Part shown: one piece after another, positions 27,258-36,928 of the stretch
How positions within the stretch are numbered: the stretch's first letter is position 1
Layout: the number at the start of each line of letters is the position of its first letter
Notes under the pieces: generated by a model
What the model was told of the DNA's origin: nothing
The model's input: the letters and a program-made list of their open reading frames with translations, nothing else
Databases searched by the model: none
Translations under genes and position numbers: made by a program
NCBI RefSeq assembly: GCF_900107595.1
Contig: NZ_FNQF01000011.1
Location: forward strand, 1 to 49,795
Length of the DNA: 49,795 nucleotides
Direction: 5' to 3'
Origin: Psychroflexus halocasei
GTDB lineage: Bacteria > Bacteroidota > Bacteroidia > Flavobacteriales > Flavobacteriaceae

Positions 27258-28019
27258 TTATTTTAATTGTAATAAAACAGGGCAGTGGTCGCTGTGTACA
27301 GCTTCATCTAAAATTAAGGCGCGTTCAATGTGATTGTGCAAAGCTTCTGAAACCAAATGATAATCTAAACGCCAACCTTTATTTCTTGCTCTGGCATTGC
27401 CGCGATAGCTCCACCACGAATATTGTTCTTTTTCAGGGTTGAGTAATCTAAACGAATCGATTAAGCCGATTTCCATAAAAGCTGTTAACCATTCACGTTC
27501 AACTGGTAAAAATCCAGAAACTCTCTTGAGACGAACAGGATCGTGAATGTCGATTGGTTCATGGCAAATATTATAATCTCCAGAAATAACAAGATTTGGT
27601 TTCTCTTGGAGTAGATTTTCAATATAAGTTTTAAACTCATCCATGTAGTTGAGTTTAAAATCTAAACGCGCATCATTTGTCCCTGAAGGTAAATATAAAC
27701 TCATCACTGAAAAAGTATCAAAATCGGCCCTTAGGTTTCGGCCTTCTTTGTCCATAGATGGAATGCCAGTTCCGTATTCTACGTGATTTGGTTTTATTTT
27801 ACTTATGATGCCAACACTGCTATAACCTTTTTTTTCAGCAGAAAACCAATAGCAATATTCGTAACCGATTTCTTTAAAGATAGAATCGTCAATTTGTTCA
27901 GGTTGTGCTTTTGTTTCTTGAAAACAAACAACATCAGCATCAGTTGCTTTTAGCCACGGAATAAAGTCTTTTTTTAAAGCTGCTCGTATTCCATTGACGT
28001 TATAAGAAATAATTTTCAT
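27258..28019 (-). CDS. xth: Exodeoxyribonuclease III (AP endonuclease)
   Basis: This 253-residue protein of the EEP fold starts MKIISYNVNGIRAA (Asn7), has CFQETKA (Glu35), SGDYNICHEPIDIHDP, and ends with SDHCPVLL, giving all conserved metal and catalytic residues. It cuts at abasic sites in base-excision repair and removes 3' blocks. Length is standard. It lies between the Mrp operon and the OmpA gene with short gaps (46 and 39 bases). Confidence 0.95.
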   Translation of the reverse strand: MKIISYNVNGIRAALKKDFIPWLKATDADVVCFQETKAQPEQIDDSIFKEIGYEYCYWFSAEKKGYSSVGIISKIKPNHVEYGTGIPSMDKEGRNLRADFDTFSVMSLYLPSGTNDARLDFKLNYMDEFKTYIENLLQEKPNLVISGDYNICHEPIDIHDPVRLKRVSGFLPVEREWLTAFMEIGLIDSFRLLNPEKEQYSWWSYRGNARARNKGWRLDYHLVSEALHNHIERALILDEAVHSDHCPVLLQLK

Positions 28020-28065
28020 GATTTTATTTTAGAAATGATAAACTCAGAAAGTCCTTCTGATGGGA

Positions 28066-28485
28066 TTAAGATGTTTGATCGTTCTTCTCTTCTTTTTTTC
28101 TTGCTTCTTTATCAACAGGCTTTTTTATTTCGTCTTCACTTTTTAATTCGTGTGTCGCTTTGTTGTACTTTCCCTTTAGATCATCAATTACAGAGCCACT
28201 CCACAAACTATTTCCGAGGAAATAAGAAGTTCTCCCTAGTAAGTGAGCACCTACAGGCGCTGTCAAAAAAATAAAAATGACGATAGCTTGCACACGTGTT
28301 GTAACTGAAAAATCAGAGAAGAAAATCGCAGCAGAGCCTAATAGTAAACCAACGCCAAGTGTTGCTGCTTTTGTATTAACAGAAATCCTTAAATAAGTGT
28401 CAGGCATACGGACTAAACCAATGGCAGCTAATAGGGCAAACAAAGCACCTAGAGTTGAGAATATATAAATTAGAATTTCAGTCAT
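28066..28485 (-). CDS. mnhG: Na+/H+ antiporter subunit G
   Basis: This 139-residue protein has three hydrophobic segments with the MnhG/PhaG pattern GLVRMPDTYLRI and AATLGVGLLL, and LTAPVGAHLLGR. Its C-terminal tail is unusually charged (from about residue 110: KSEDEIKKPVDKEARKKEEKN). It is the last Mrp gene and overlaps mnhF by eight bases. A weak six-base hairpin at 28044-28060 follows. Confidence 0.93.
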   Translation of the reverse strand: MTEILIYIFSTLGALFALLAAIGLVRMPDTYLRISVNTKAATLGVGLLLGSAAIFFSDFSVTTRVQAIVIFIFLTAPVGAHLLGRTSYFLGNSLWSGSVIDDLKGKYNKATHELKSEDEIKKPVDKEARKKEEKNDQTS

Positions 28486-28753
28486 CTTTATTTCTTTTTT
28501 GTAGATAATAAGAGAAAGCTACTGTACTTAAAAATGCGATTAATGCCAAAATCATGGCGATATCTAAAAATGTTGGTTGATTATTGATAATGCTATAAAT
28601 AGAGATGATTCCGATACCAATTGTAATCATCAAATCGAGTGCAATCACGCGATCAATAATGCTTGGACCTTTGAGGAACCTGATCAACACCAATATTTCT
28701 GCAACTGAAAGCACAGGTAAAATAAAATAATATAAATAATCGTTTAATGTCAT
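28478..28753 (-). CDS. mnhF: Na+/H+ antiporter subunit F
   Basis: This 91-residue protein has three transmembrane helices and the MnhF sequence RFLKGPSIIDRVIALDLM. It overlaps both neighbours (eight bases with mnhG, four with mnhE), so translation is coupled. It is part of the hetero-oligomeric Mrp complex in the inner membrane. Confidence 0.93.
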   Translation of the reverse strand: MTLNDYLYYFILPVLSVAEILVLIRFLKGPSIIDRVIALDLMITIGIGIISIYSIINNQPTFLDIAMILALIAFLSTVAFSYYLQKRNKDD

Positions 28754-29232
28754 CTTAGTATTTCTAATAATCTCTTTTCAAAACCGTTTTTAATATCGTC
28801 AATGAACTCTTGCTTGTCATTAACATACATCGCGTGTACATAAAGAACCTTTTTATCTGTGGAAACATCAAGGCTTAAAGTTCCTGGCGTAAGCGTAATT
28901 ATATTTGCCAAGAATGTGATTTCCATATTAGTTTTGGCATCTAGGGGAACCTTCACAATACCTGGTTTCATGTTATAGTGAGGTGTACTTACTTCATAAG
29001 CAACTTGTATGTTTGCTTTGATCATTTCCCAAAGGAAAAAGAAGATAAAGCTTATAATACTTGGTAAAAACCTATAATACTTGGTTTTACGTTTTTTAAA
29101 TTTCCTTGAGATAATCCATAAAATAAAAAAGCTCAATATAAAACCAAAAGCAAAGCTGCTGAATGCAAAGTCTCCCGTTAAGAAAACCCAGATCAGCATC
29201 AAGAGAATATTTGATAAAAATTGTTTTTCCAT
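28750..29232 (-). CDS. mnhE: Na+/H+ antiporter subunit E
   Basis: This 160-residue protein has two or three N-terminal membrane helices and a cytosolic alpha/beta domain with NIITLTPGTLSLDVS, the MnhE signature, and the later YVHAMYV. It lies two bases after mnhD on the minus strand. MnhE is needed for assembly or activity of Mrp complexes. Confidence 0.93.
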   Translation of the reverse strand: MEKQFLSNILLMLIWVFLTGDFAFSSFAFGFILSFFILWIISRKFKKRKTKYYRFLPSIISFIFFFLWEMIKANIQVAYEVSTPHYNMKPGIVKVPLDAKTNMEITFLANIITLTPGTLSLDVSTDKKVLYVHAMYVNDKQEFIDDIKNGFEKRLLEILR

Positions 29233-29234
29233 TT

Positions 29235-30746
29235 TTAAGAGCTTTTAAGTACTGCGTTAATATACAAGTCTTTATTGACAATTTCTTCAGCAATACGTGT
29301 TGAAATTTCTTGGATGTGTTCAGCGCCAAAACCGATATAAAGCGTGACAATTGTCAATAAAACAATCGGTAACACAAATCTCATTTTATCAAATTTACTT
29401 AATTGATAAAAGTAGTTAAACTTAGGATTGCTATCCATTTTTGGCTGTTCTTTCCAAAATACGCGAGACCATAATCTTGCAATGATGACTAAAGTAATAA
29501 AGCTACCAAAAATTAAGGCACCAAAAAACCAATAATGTTTAAGTTCAAAACTTGCAATAATCAAAGAAATTTTTGGCCAAAACCCTGATAAAGGAGGAAT
29601 CCCAATTAAAGAAAATAGAGGAATAGAAATCAATAAACTCAGTTTAGGATAATTACTATAAATACCTCCGATCTTTCGCATGCTTGAGCTTGCTTTCATT
29701 CTAAATATCAAACCAGCAATCAGGAATAAATTTGTTTTAATAATAATGTCATGAATTAAATAAAAAGCAACACCAGCAATAGCGACTTTTGTAAACATTG
29801 CGAGACCACCAATCATAAACCCAATATGACAAATAATTAAATATGAAAAAACTTTTCTAATATTATTTTGTATCAATGAGCCAACTCCACCACTAAAAAT
29901 TGTGAGGACAGCTATAACCATTAGTAAAGTTTGGAGAAAAGGCGTCATTTCAAATATGACAGAAAAAACTCTAATCATTGCATAAACACCAACTTTAGTC
30001 AGTAGACCAGAAAATATTGCTGAAACCGCAGCTGGTGGCGTGTGATAAGAAGCGGGTAACCAAAAATAAAGTGGAAAAACTGCTGATTTAATCCCAAAAC
30101 CTACTAAAAATAATATAGCGCAGACTTCAACTAAAACTTGATTATCAATTTGACTTACTTTAGCAGACAAATCAGCCATATTTAAAGTCCCTGCTAAGCC
30201 GTAAAGGATACCTAATGCAGTTAAGAAAATCATTGACGCAAAGAAGTTAAGCGTAAAGTATTTGACAGCACCTTCAAGCTGATTTTTTTCTCCTCCAATA
30301 CTGATAAGTACAAATGAACTGATAATGATGATTTCAAACCAAACGTAAAGGTTGAAAATATCACCTGTTAAGAAAGCTCCATTTAAACCTAAAATTAAGA
30401 AATGAAATACACTGAAATATCCAAACCTAAGGCGAGCATTGATGACAGCAACCGTTGAAAAAACTGAAACAGCAAGAGCACTGATAGCTGTGAGTAAAAT
30501 CAAAGTTGCCGCTAACATATCTCCCACTAAAACAATTCCAAATGGTGCTGACCAATTTCCTGAAGCAACAGTTTGCGTTCCGTTTTGATAAACGTGAATA
30601 AAAACCAAAATAGCTACAGCGAGTCCAAGCACGCTTCCAGCAACACTTACAATTTTCTGTAAACGTACTTTTCTCCAATAAAACATCAGAATTATGCTGA
30701 TAAAGAGATTCACAAGAAGCGGTAATGTGATGATATGGTTTGTCAT
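29235..30746 (-). CDS. mnhD: Na+/H+ antiporter subunit D (NuoN-like)
   Basis: This 503-residue protein has about 14 hydrophobic helices and is homologous to the proton-pumping subunits NuoL/M/N of complex I. Diagnostic parts are [21 protein letters not shown], with the membrane Glu, and [35 protein letters not shown] (split here for clarity), with the channel Lys. It overlaps mnhC by four bases. Confidence 0.95.
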   Translation of the reverse strand: MTNHIITLPLLVNLFISIILMFYWRKVRLQKIVSVAGSVLGLAVAILVFIHVYQNGTQTVASGNWSAPFGIVLVGDMLAATLILLTAISALAVSVFSTVAVINARLRFGYFSVFHFLILGLNGAFLTGDIFNLYVWFEIIIISSFVLISIGGEKNQLEGAVKYFTLNFFASMIFLTALGILYGLAGTLNMADLSAKVSQIDNQVLVEVCAILFLVGFGIKSAVFPLYFWLPASYHTPPAAVSAIFSGLLTKVGVYAMIRVFSVIFEMTPFLQTLLMVIAVLTIFSGGVGSLIQNNIRKVFSYLIICHIGFMIGGLAMFTKVAIAGVAFYLIHDIIIKTNLFLIAGLIFRMKASSSMRKIGGIYSNYPKLSLLISIPLFSLIGIPPLSGFWPKISLIIASFELKHYWFFGALIFGSFITLVIIARLWSRVFWKEQPKMDSNPKFNYFYQLSKFDKMRFVLPIVLLTIVTLYIGFGAEHIQEISTRIAEEIVNKDLYINAVLKSS

Positions 30747-31096
30747 GAATTTTCGTCTGTCGTGTTAAGTTGATCTAAATCATCAGTTCCTAAAACTTTA
30801 TAAGCGCGTTTGACCAAAATGATGGCAAAAGATTGAAGTCCAAAACTAATAACAATTGCAGTTAAAATTAAAGCTTGTGGTATTGGGTCTGCATATAGGC
30901 CCTCGATAACGCTTTCAGTTCCTGGTATAATTGGCGGTTCACCTTTTGTGATTCTTCCAAGTAGAAAAATCAATAAATTAACACCATTTCCTAAAAGAAC
31001 GATGCCAAGAATAAGCTTGACGATACTTCGACGCATAATCATATAGATGCCTGCGGCGTACAAAAAACCTATCATAATTGCTAAGAGTATTTCCAT
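30743..31096 (-). CDS. mnhC: Na+/H+ antiporter subunit C (NuoK-like)
   Basis: I start at the ATG at 31096, one base after the mnhB stop, giving [19 protein letters not shown] and a 117-residue three-helix protein; the frame runs on upstream but only inside mnhB. It contains [13 protein letters not shown] and [17 protein letters not shown], the MnhC/NuoK signature. It overlaps mnhD by four bases. Confidence 0.94.
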   Translation of the reverse strand: MEILLAIMIGFLYAAGIYMIMRRSIVKLILGIVLLGNGVNLLIFLLGRITKGEPPIIPGTESVIEGLYADPIPQALILTAIVISFGLQSFAIILVKRAYKVLGTDDLDQLNTTDENS

Positions 31097-31097
31097 A

Positions 31098-31511
31098 TCA
31101 AGCGGATTCTGAGATTGTAAATATGATTGTAAGCGCAGCACCAATCACAACAAGATAGACGCCAGTATCAAAAAATAAAGCGGAACCAATAGTACCTAAA
31201 ACAGGTATACTTCCATCAGCCCACAGACCTGTCATAATTGGTAAATCTGCTAATACTATCGGTGAAATAGCACTTAAAAAAGCAATGCCCAATCCAACAG
31301 GCATAAAATAGCCTGGATGAAACTTAAGCACTCTTTTGGTTTCATTGATACCGTTTGCAAATGCATCCAATACAAAAGCAATGGCAGCGACTAAACCACC
31401 AACAAAACCACCACCAGGTAAATAATGTCCTCTTAACAGAATGAAAACTGAAAAGAGCAGAAGTACCGGTAAAAGGTAATTTGAAGCTGTTTGTAGAATG
31501 ATTGTTTTCAT
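31098..31511 (-). CDS. mnhB: Na+/H+ antiporter subunit B
   Basis: This 137-residue protein has four hydrophobic segments and the MnhB motif [19 protein letters not shown], with [14 protein letters not shown] near its end. It starts one base after the mnhA stop. Separate mnhB and mnhA genes are the seven-gene (group 1) Mrp layout. Confidence 0.94.
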   Translation of the reverse strand: MKTIILQTASNYLLPVLLLFSVFILLRGHYLPGGGFVGGLVAAIAFVLDAFANGINETKRVLKFHPGYFMPVGLGIAFLSAISPIVLADLPIMTGLWADGSIPVLGTIGSALFFDTGVYLVVIGAALTIIFTISESA

Positions 31512-31512
31512 C

Positions 31513-33819
31513 TTATTTGATTTTATCTTTTGGTCTTAATCTTAATTTTAATAAACCGAAGACACCTAAAGCAGCCACAATTAAAACTGAAATTTCTATC
31601 ATCGTATCAATCCCTCTAAAGTCAACTAAAATAACATTGACAATATTTTTCCCGTGCGCTAGCTTATAAGCATTTTCAGCATAATACTTTGTAATTTCGT
31701 TGTTTTTAGGTTCTTGTAAAACACTCAAAACTAGCAAAGTCATTAAACTACCAAATACAACGGCTAAAGCGCCATGTTTCATTCGGCTTTTTCTCTTTGT
31801 CATTTTGAGATATTTAGGTAATTTATAAAGCACTAAAACAAATAAAATAACAGTCAGTGTATCTACAGAAAACTGAGTCATCGCTAGGTCTGGCGCACTA
31901 TAGAATAAAAACAATAAGCTAAATGAAAAGCCAACAATTCCCATAGAAGCTACTGCAGCAAGTCTAGAATTTGTAAATACAGTAAAAACAATGGCAGCAA
32001 ACATCATTAATATAATGGCTATTTCATAAACGGTAACATCTTCTAAACTGCTATAGTCTAGTCTTAATTGGAAGTTTGGCAGTAATAAAAAGCTAATAAG
32101 CCCTATAATAACAGCTACGACAATACCAACATAATCACGTAAGTATCCATTTTGGAAAAAATTTGTCCATAATTTCCCAAATTTCTCAAAAGCAGTAGAA
32201 CCTTTGAGCATTAAATCTTTGGGTGCAATAAAATCTAACTTTTGTATAAAATTTTCTTTTGCGTAAGTTGGTTTTATAATAAAGTACATCACTGTACCTA
32301 TAATAATTGTTATAGCACTTAAGCCTAGAACAGTATTAAAACCATGCCACAGTTTTAATTGAAAATTTTCTGGGTTTTCAAACATCACTTGGGTGATTGG
32401 CTTTGCAAAAGCAGATTCGATTAATGAAGGTAGTAAACCAAATACTAAACCTAATATAACCATGAGTAGTGGCGGAATCCACATCAGCGGACTAGGCATA
32501 TGTATCTTTTCAAATTTCTGAGGAAGCTTCCCCGTAAAAGGTTTAACACCAGCAACAAAACCACCATAAAATAAAAGTATCTTCGTTATAACAGCTAAAG
32601 CGGTTAATATGATTGCATACTGACTGCCTAAGGTTGCTTCATAAATCAAATCCTTTCCAACAAAACCAAGAGTTGGAGGAACGCCACCACTAATAAGAGC
32701 AGCAATAAATCCAGCGATAGCTACTGGCATCAACACTTTACGGAGTCCGGCTAGTTTTGTGATGTCACGTGTTTTTGTTTCATGATCAATAATTCCTGTG
32801 ATCAAAAACAAAGAAGCTTTGTATAAAGCGTGAACAATAATAAAGACTGCAGCTGCAATCAACGCTGCTTGCGTACCAATTCCGATGAGGAAAACCAAAA
32901 TACCTAAAGCTGAAATGGTTGAGTAAGCTAAAATTCCTTTTAAATCTGTTCTAAAAAGAATATGAATGGCTGAATAGAGCATTGTAATTGCACCGAAAAC
33001 AATCAATGTTGTATGCCAAAGTTCTGAACCGCCCAACACTGGTGATAATCTGAATAACAAATAAACGCCTGCTTTTACCATCGTTGCCGAGTGCAAGTAA
33101 GTGGACACTGGCGTTGGAGCTTTCATCGCGCCTGGTAACCAAAAGTGAAATGGAAATTGAGCCGATTTTGTAAACGCTGCAGCAAAAATAAGAATCACTG
33201 CTAATGCATAATAAGGATGAGACTGGATGAGATCGGTCTGCGATAACATCTCAGAAATTTCATAAGTACCTGTCATGTAGCCTAATAAAACAGCGCCACC
33301 AAGAAGTAGAAGTCCACCAATACCAGTAATACCTAAAGCCGTTAATGCAGACTTACGAGAATCTTTAGCGTCGTTGTTAAAACCGATAAGAAAGAAAGAT
33401 GAGATGCTGGTGAGTTCCCAAAAAATAAACATTGACATGAGGTTGTCAGACAGAACTAAACCAAGCATTGCTGCCATAAAAAGACTTAGATAACCATAAA
33501 ATCTATCCAAGTATTTATGCCCTTTTAAGTAAGCTGAAGTATATAAAAAAACCAGTGAACCAACACCAGTAATCATTAGGGCAAATAAAAGGGATAAGCC
33601 ATCAAGTTTAAAGGTGAGATCAACGCCAAAACTCGGAATCCAATTAATTTTTTGAGTGACAATTTCACCATTAGAAATTTGGGAAATAAAGCTCAGGAAG
33701 TAAGCAAACAAACTAATAGGGATTAATGAGGAAATGACTGCAAATTTTCCACGAAAAAATTTCCCGGTAAAGACCAGGAAAATCGCAAATAAAAAACCTA
33801 ATAAAATTGCTGTTAGCAT
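31513..33819 (-). CDS. mnhA: Na+/H+ antiporter subunit A (NuoL-like)
   Basis: This 768-residue protein has about 20 helices. The NuoL-like core has [18 protein letters not shown], with the key Glu, and [22 protein letters not shown]. The C-terminal part carries the DUF4040/MbhD-like segment ([27 protein letters not shown]) and a last helix pair. It opens the seven-gene operon that exchanges cytoplasmic Na+ for H+, which fits a salt-exposed habitat. A -7 element lies 18 bases upstream of its ATG. Confidence 0.95.
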   Translation of the reverse strand: MLTAILLGFLFAIFLVFTGKFFRGKFAVISSLIPISLFAYFLSFISQISNGEIVTQKINWIPSFGVDLTFKLDGLSLLFALMITGVGSLVFLYTSAYLKGHKYLDRFYGYLSLFMAAMLGLVLSDNLMSMFIFWELTSISSFFLIGFNNDAKDSRKSALTALGITGIGGLLLLGGAVLLGYMTGTYEISEMLSQTDLIQSHPYYALAVILIFAAAFTKSAQFPFHFWLPGAMKAPTPVSTYLHSATMVKAGVYLLFRLSPVLGGSELWHTTLIVFGAITMLYSAIHILFRTDLKGILAYSTISALGILVFLIGIGTQAALIAAAVFIIVHALYKASLFLITGIIDHETKTRDITKLAGLRKVLMPVAIAGFIAALISGGVPPTLGFVGKDLIYEATLGSQYAIILTALAVITKILLFYGGFVAGVKPFTGKLPQKFEKIHMPSPLMWIPPLLMVILGLVFGLLPSLIESAFAKPITQVMFENPENFQLKLWHGFNTVLGLSAITIIIGTVMYFIIKPTYAKENFIQKLDFIAPKDLMLKGSTAFEKFGKLWTNFFQNGYLRDYVGIVVAVIIGLISFLLLPNFQLRLDYSSLEDVTVYEIAIILMMFAAIVFTVFTNSRLAAVASMGIVGFSFSLLFLFYSAPDLAMTQFSVDTLTVILFVLVLYKLPKYLKMTKRKSRMKHGALAVVFGSLMTLLVLSVLQEPKNNEITKYYAENAYKLAHGKNIVNVILVDFRGIDTMIEISVLIVAALGVFGLLKLRLRPKDKIK

Positions 33820-33837
33820 ACTCAGTTGTTAATCTTG

Positions 33838-33845
33838 CAAATATA
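33838..33845 (-). promoter_or_regulatory. -7 element TATATTTG before the Mrp operon
   Basis: A perfect TAnnTTTG on the minus strand, 18 bases before the mnhA ATG. No clear TTG at -33. The downstream genes mnhA-G, xth, OmpA and DUF255 are all leftward with gaps of 46 bases or less. Confidence 0.5.
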
Positions 33846-34016
33846 AATAATATTGTGAATCTCCATGATATAAACGCCTTAGAGATGATATCTTTAATTT
33901 TAGTTTAACACTTTCATCATCTTTAAATTATCTTAAATACATATTACAGTAAAAGAGTGAATCGATTTATGACTTAATTCATCAATTTTGATTGAAAAAA
34001 TAAGATATACATTTTT

Positions 34017-35030
34017 TTATTCTCTAAACATTTTAACCTCTAAATTCTGGTGTGCATCTATACTGGCGCGATACATGCCAGCAGTATTGAATTCCATACT
34101 GATGTTTCCTTCATGATCTAAGGCGATGACACCACCATTACCACCTAAGTCTGCTAATTTTTTAATGACATTTTTACTTGCTTCAGAAAGTGATTTTCCT
34201 GCATATTCCATTTGTGCTGATATATCATAAGCTACGACACCACGTATAAAATATTCGCCCCAGCCTGTTGAGGAAATCGCACAGGTTTTATTGTTGGCAT
34301 AAGTTCCAGCACCAATAATAGGAGAGTCGCCAATGCGTCCCCATTTTTTATTTGTCATGCCGCCAGTTGAAGTTCCTGCAGCTAAATTTGCGTTTTTATC
34401 CAAAGCGACGCAACCAACTGTTCCGTATTTTGAATCATCGATATTTGAATCATAAAAAGATGATTTTTCTTTCGCTTTGACACGTTGTAACGCATCATAT
34501 CTATTTTGAGTAAAAAAATAAGAAGGATCAACGATTTCGAGTCTTTGCTCTTTGGCAAAAGTTTCAGCACCTTCTCCTGAAAGTAAAACATGAGGCGAGT
34601 TTATCATGACTTCATAAGCTAAATTAATCGGGTTTTTGACATTTGTCACACCTGCGATGGCACCAGCGTTTAGTGTGTTTCCATCCATGATTGAAGCGTC
34701 AAGAGAATTTTTTTCATCGTGGGTAAAGACAGCACCTTTTCCAGCATTAAAAAGCGGTGAATTTTCCATGATGTTGATACTTTTCTGAACAGCTTCCATT
34801 GCTGAACCTCCACTTTTTAAAATTTCATGTCCAGCTGTTATTGCTTCTTCGAGTTTTGTTTCATAAACAATTTGAAGTGAATCTGTCATATTTTCTGGCA
34901 TGATCGTGCCAGCACCGCCATGGATAACGATTGCAACATCAGAATTTGTTTTTTGTGCTGCGCAACTTGTAATAACTAGGCTAGTTAGTAGAAAAAAAAG
35001 TAATCCGTATTTTTTGTAATTCAGTATCAT
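34017..35030 (-). CDS. Isoaspartyl peptidase/L-asparaginase (Ntn hydrolase), lipoprotein
   Basis: This 337-residue protein has a lipoprotein signal with TSC (Cys23), then HGGAGTI near 37-43, NAGKGAVFTHD, and the autocleavage site before GTVGC where Thr204 becomes the N-terminal nucleophile. GTSTGGMTNKKWGRIGDSP and AGTYANN follow, as in plant-type asparaginases. It cleaves isoaspartyl dipeptides and asparagine and is exported. The upstream DUF1028 gene overlaps it by four bases, so the two are coupled. Confidence 0.94.
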   Translation of the reverse strand: MILNYKKYGLLFFLLTSLVITSCAAQKTNSDVAIVIHGGAGTIMPENMTDSLQIVYETKLEEAITAGHEILKSGGSAMEAVQKSINIMENSPLFNAGKGAVFTHDEKNSLDASIMDGNTLNAGAIAGVTNVKNPINLAYEVMINSPHVLLSGEGAETFAKEQRLEIVDPSYFFTQNRYDALQRVKAKEKSSFYDSNIDDSKYGTVGCVALDKNANLAAGTSTGGMTNKKWGRIGDSPIIGAGTYANNKTCAISSTGWGEYFIRGVVAYDISAQMEYAGKSLSEASKNVIKKLADLGGNGGVIALDHEGNISMEFNTAGMYRASIDAHQNLEVKMFRE

Positions 35031-36013
35031 AACTCTAATAAATAATTAAGAGCTTGTGGTTGTATATTTAAAAGATCTGCTTTTGGTAATCTTTCGAGCA
35101 GTTTTTGCCAATTTTTATCAATACTAAAGATGCGTTCAAAAAGCGGAACTGCTTTTTTCACATCGCCAGAATTAACTAAAGCAACAGCTTTCCAGAATTT
35201 CATTTCTGTATTGTTAGGAAGAAGCTTTTCAGCTTTACCATAAGCATCTAATGCAGCTTCAGTATTTTGATTTTCCATAGCAACATCACCTTTGTTCATA
35301 AATTCATAAGCACGATGAACGTTGAGCAATCGGTCGAGTTCTTTAATGGGATTTTGATGATCGTCAACACGTAAATCAATGATGCGATCATCCCAAGGGT
35401 TTTTGGGTTTTTCAGAAGAAACAACAACTAAAGCTGCTGATTGTTTTCCTCTGATGTCGCCACCTGTTCCTTGCGCGGCGTGCATTGCTGACATGACTCG
35501 CTCGGCTAAAGGTAAATGTAAATTCATTTTATATGCATCGTACATGCGCTCAATCACTTCATCGTTGAGCATCATATTGGCTTGCACCACAAAATTGTCA
35601 CCAATTTTATGTCCAGCTGATTCTACGCATTTTTCTCCTGTGTGTACTGCTATTTTTCCATCATTATTTAACATAGCAACTTGTCTGTAAGCTTTGTTTT
35701 GATCTTGTTTTAATAAGTGATTTAAAGCTTTTTCAGGCGTGTATCCTTTTTCAAGCAATTCAATACCTTCATAACCATAACGTTTGCTAACAAAAGATTG
35801 CGTGGCAACCACACCAACGCCAGATTTTGCCCATGGGACAGCTGTACCAACAGAAAACCAGTGACTTTGTACACCAACTGCCATTTCGCCAGTCTCTGCG
35901 TCGCGCGCTAAAATGGAAAAGGTGTGAGCAAACTCATCCTGATACGGTTTTTGTTGCGCAACAACGACTTGAGAAAATATGATGGAAAAGCAAAATGTAA
36001 AAAGGAATTTCAT
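35027..36013 (-). CDS. DUF1028 family secreted protein with C-terminal TPR-like region
   Basis: This 328-residue protein has a signal peptide ending VVAQ. The N-terminal 220 residues are a DUF1028 domain, with HTFSILARDAETGEMAVGVQS and GVGVVATQSFV near the start and GTGGDIRGKQSAAL later. DUF1028 belongs to the Ntn-hydrolase-like fold, though no catalytic role is established. The C-terminal third (about 235-310) has helix pairs like tetratricopeptide repeats. It is coupled to an asparaginase of the same fold class. Confidence 0.9.
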   Translation of the reverse strand: MKFLFTFCFSIIFSQVVVAQQKPYQDEFAHTFSILARDAETGEMAVGVQSHWFSVGTAVPWAKSGVGVVATQSFVSKRYGYEGIELLEKGYTPEKALNHLLKQDQNKAYRQVAMLNNDGKIAVHTGEKCVESAGHKIGDNFVVQANMMLNDEVIERMYDAYKMNLHLPLAERVMSAMHAAQGTGGDIRGKQSAALVVVSSEKPKNPWDDRIIDLRVDDHQNPIKELDRLLNVHRAYEFMNKGDVAMENQNTEAALDAYGKAEKLLPNNTEMKFWKAVALVNSGDVKKAVPLFERIFSIDKNWQKLLERLPKADLLNIQPQALNYLLEL

Positions 36014-36052
36014 TTCAAAGGATTTTTGCTCAATTTACAATTTTTTTAAGAA

Positions 36053-36126
36053 ATTAAAAAAGCTGTTTCTAAAGTCAAATCTTACGATGTTGAGTAGTAA
36101 AATTTGATTTCTTTAAAAACAGCTTT
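36053..36126 (-). terminator. Long hairpin terminator after the enoyl-CoA hydratase gene
   Basis: AAAGCTGTTT (36059-36068) pairs with AAACAGCTTT (36117-36126), with extra inner pairing (TCAAAT with ATTTGA). On the minus strand the hairpin is followed by TTTTTT. It sits 20 bases after the hydratase stop. Confidence 0.75.
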
Positions 36127-36146
36127 AATAAATTTATAAAGTTGGC

Positions 36147-36923
36147 CTAGCTAAATTTTGGTTTTTCTTTATTTAAGAATGCTTGCGTTCCTTCTTTAAA
36201 GTCTGATGTACCAAAGGCTTCACCAAACGCATTGATTTCTTCTTTAAAACCATCAACGCCATCTTCATCATTGGCATTAACTGCTTTGATAGCTGCTTTG
36301 ATAGCTTGTGATGAATTTCTTAATATTTTTCCAGTGATTTTCTGGGCAAGTTCCATCAACTCATCTTGTGTTGTCACGTGATTTACAAGACCGTAATTTT
36401 TTGCTGTTTCAGCATCGATCATTCCTGCTGTCATGATCATTTCAAAGGCGCGACCTTTACCAACAAGTTGAGGTAAACGCTGCGTTCCGCCGTAACCAGG
36501 AATTACACCTAATGATGTTTCTGGTAAGCCCATTTTTGCGTTATCACTTGCTACACGAATGTGAGCTGACATCGCTAACTCAAGTCCGCCGCCTAAAGCA
36601 AATCCATTAACGGCTGCAATGACAGGTTTTGGGAAATTTGCGATGTAATCAAAAACAGTTTCTTGTCCTTTAGCTGCTAAATCTTTACCTTCTTCAACAC
36701 TGTAATCTGCAAATTCTGAAATATCTGCACCAGCAACAAATGCTTTTTCACCAGTTCCTGTCAGGATGATTGCTCTGACTTCATCGTTGTCTTTAAGAGA
36801 TTTAAAAGCTTCATGAAGTTCCTGGATAGTGGCTCTGTTTAAAGCATTGAGTTTTTTGGGTCTATTGATTTCTAAAACTGCGATGTTTGCATCGATTGTG
36901 AGTTTAAGATTGTCGTATGTCAT
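36147..36923 (-). CDS. Enoyl-CoA hydratase/isomerase family protein
   Basis: This 258-residue crotonase-fold enzyme has the oxyanion-hole segments AFVAGADISEF and GFALGGGLELA, and the two catalytic Glu residues Glu115 and Glu135 (PETSLGVIPGYGGTQ), 20 apart as in true hydratases. It hydrates trans-2-enoyl-CoA in fatty-acid oxidation. It lies five bases after the sensor kinase gene, an odd neighbour for a metabolic gene. Confidence 0.94.
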   Translation of the reverse strand: MTYDNLKLTIDANIAVLEINRPKKLNALNRATIQELHEAFKSLKDNDEVRAIILTGTGEKAFVAGADISEFADYSVEEGKDLAAKGQETVFDYIANFPKPVIAAVNGFALGGGLELAMSAHIRVASDNAKMGLPETSLGVIPGYGGTQRLPQLVGKGRAFEMIMTAGMIDAETAKNYGLVNHVTTQDELMELAQKITGKILRNSSQAIKAAIKAVNANDEDGVDGFKEEINAFGEAFGTSDFKEGTQAFLNKEKPKFS

Positions 36924-36928
36924 GATGT

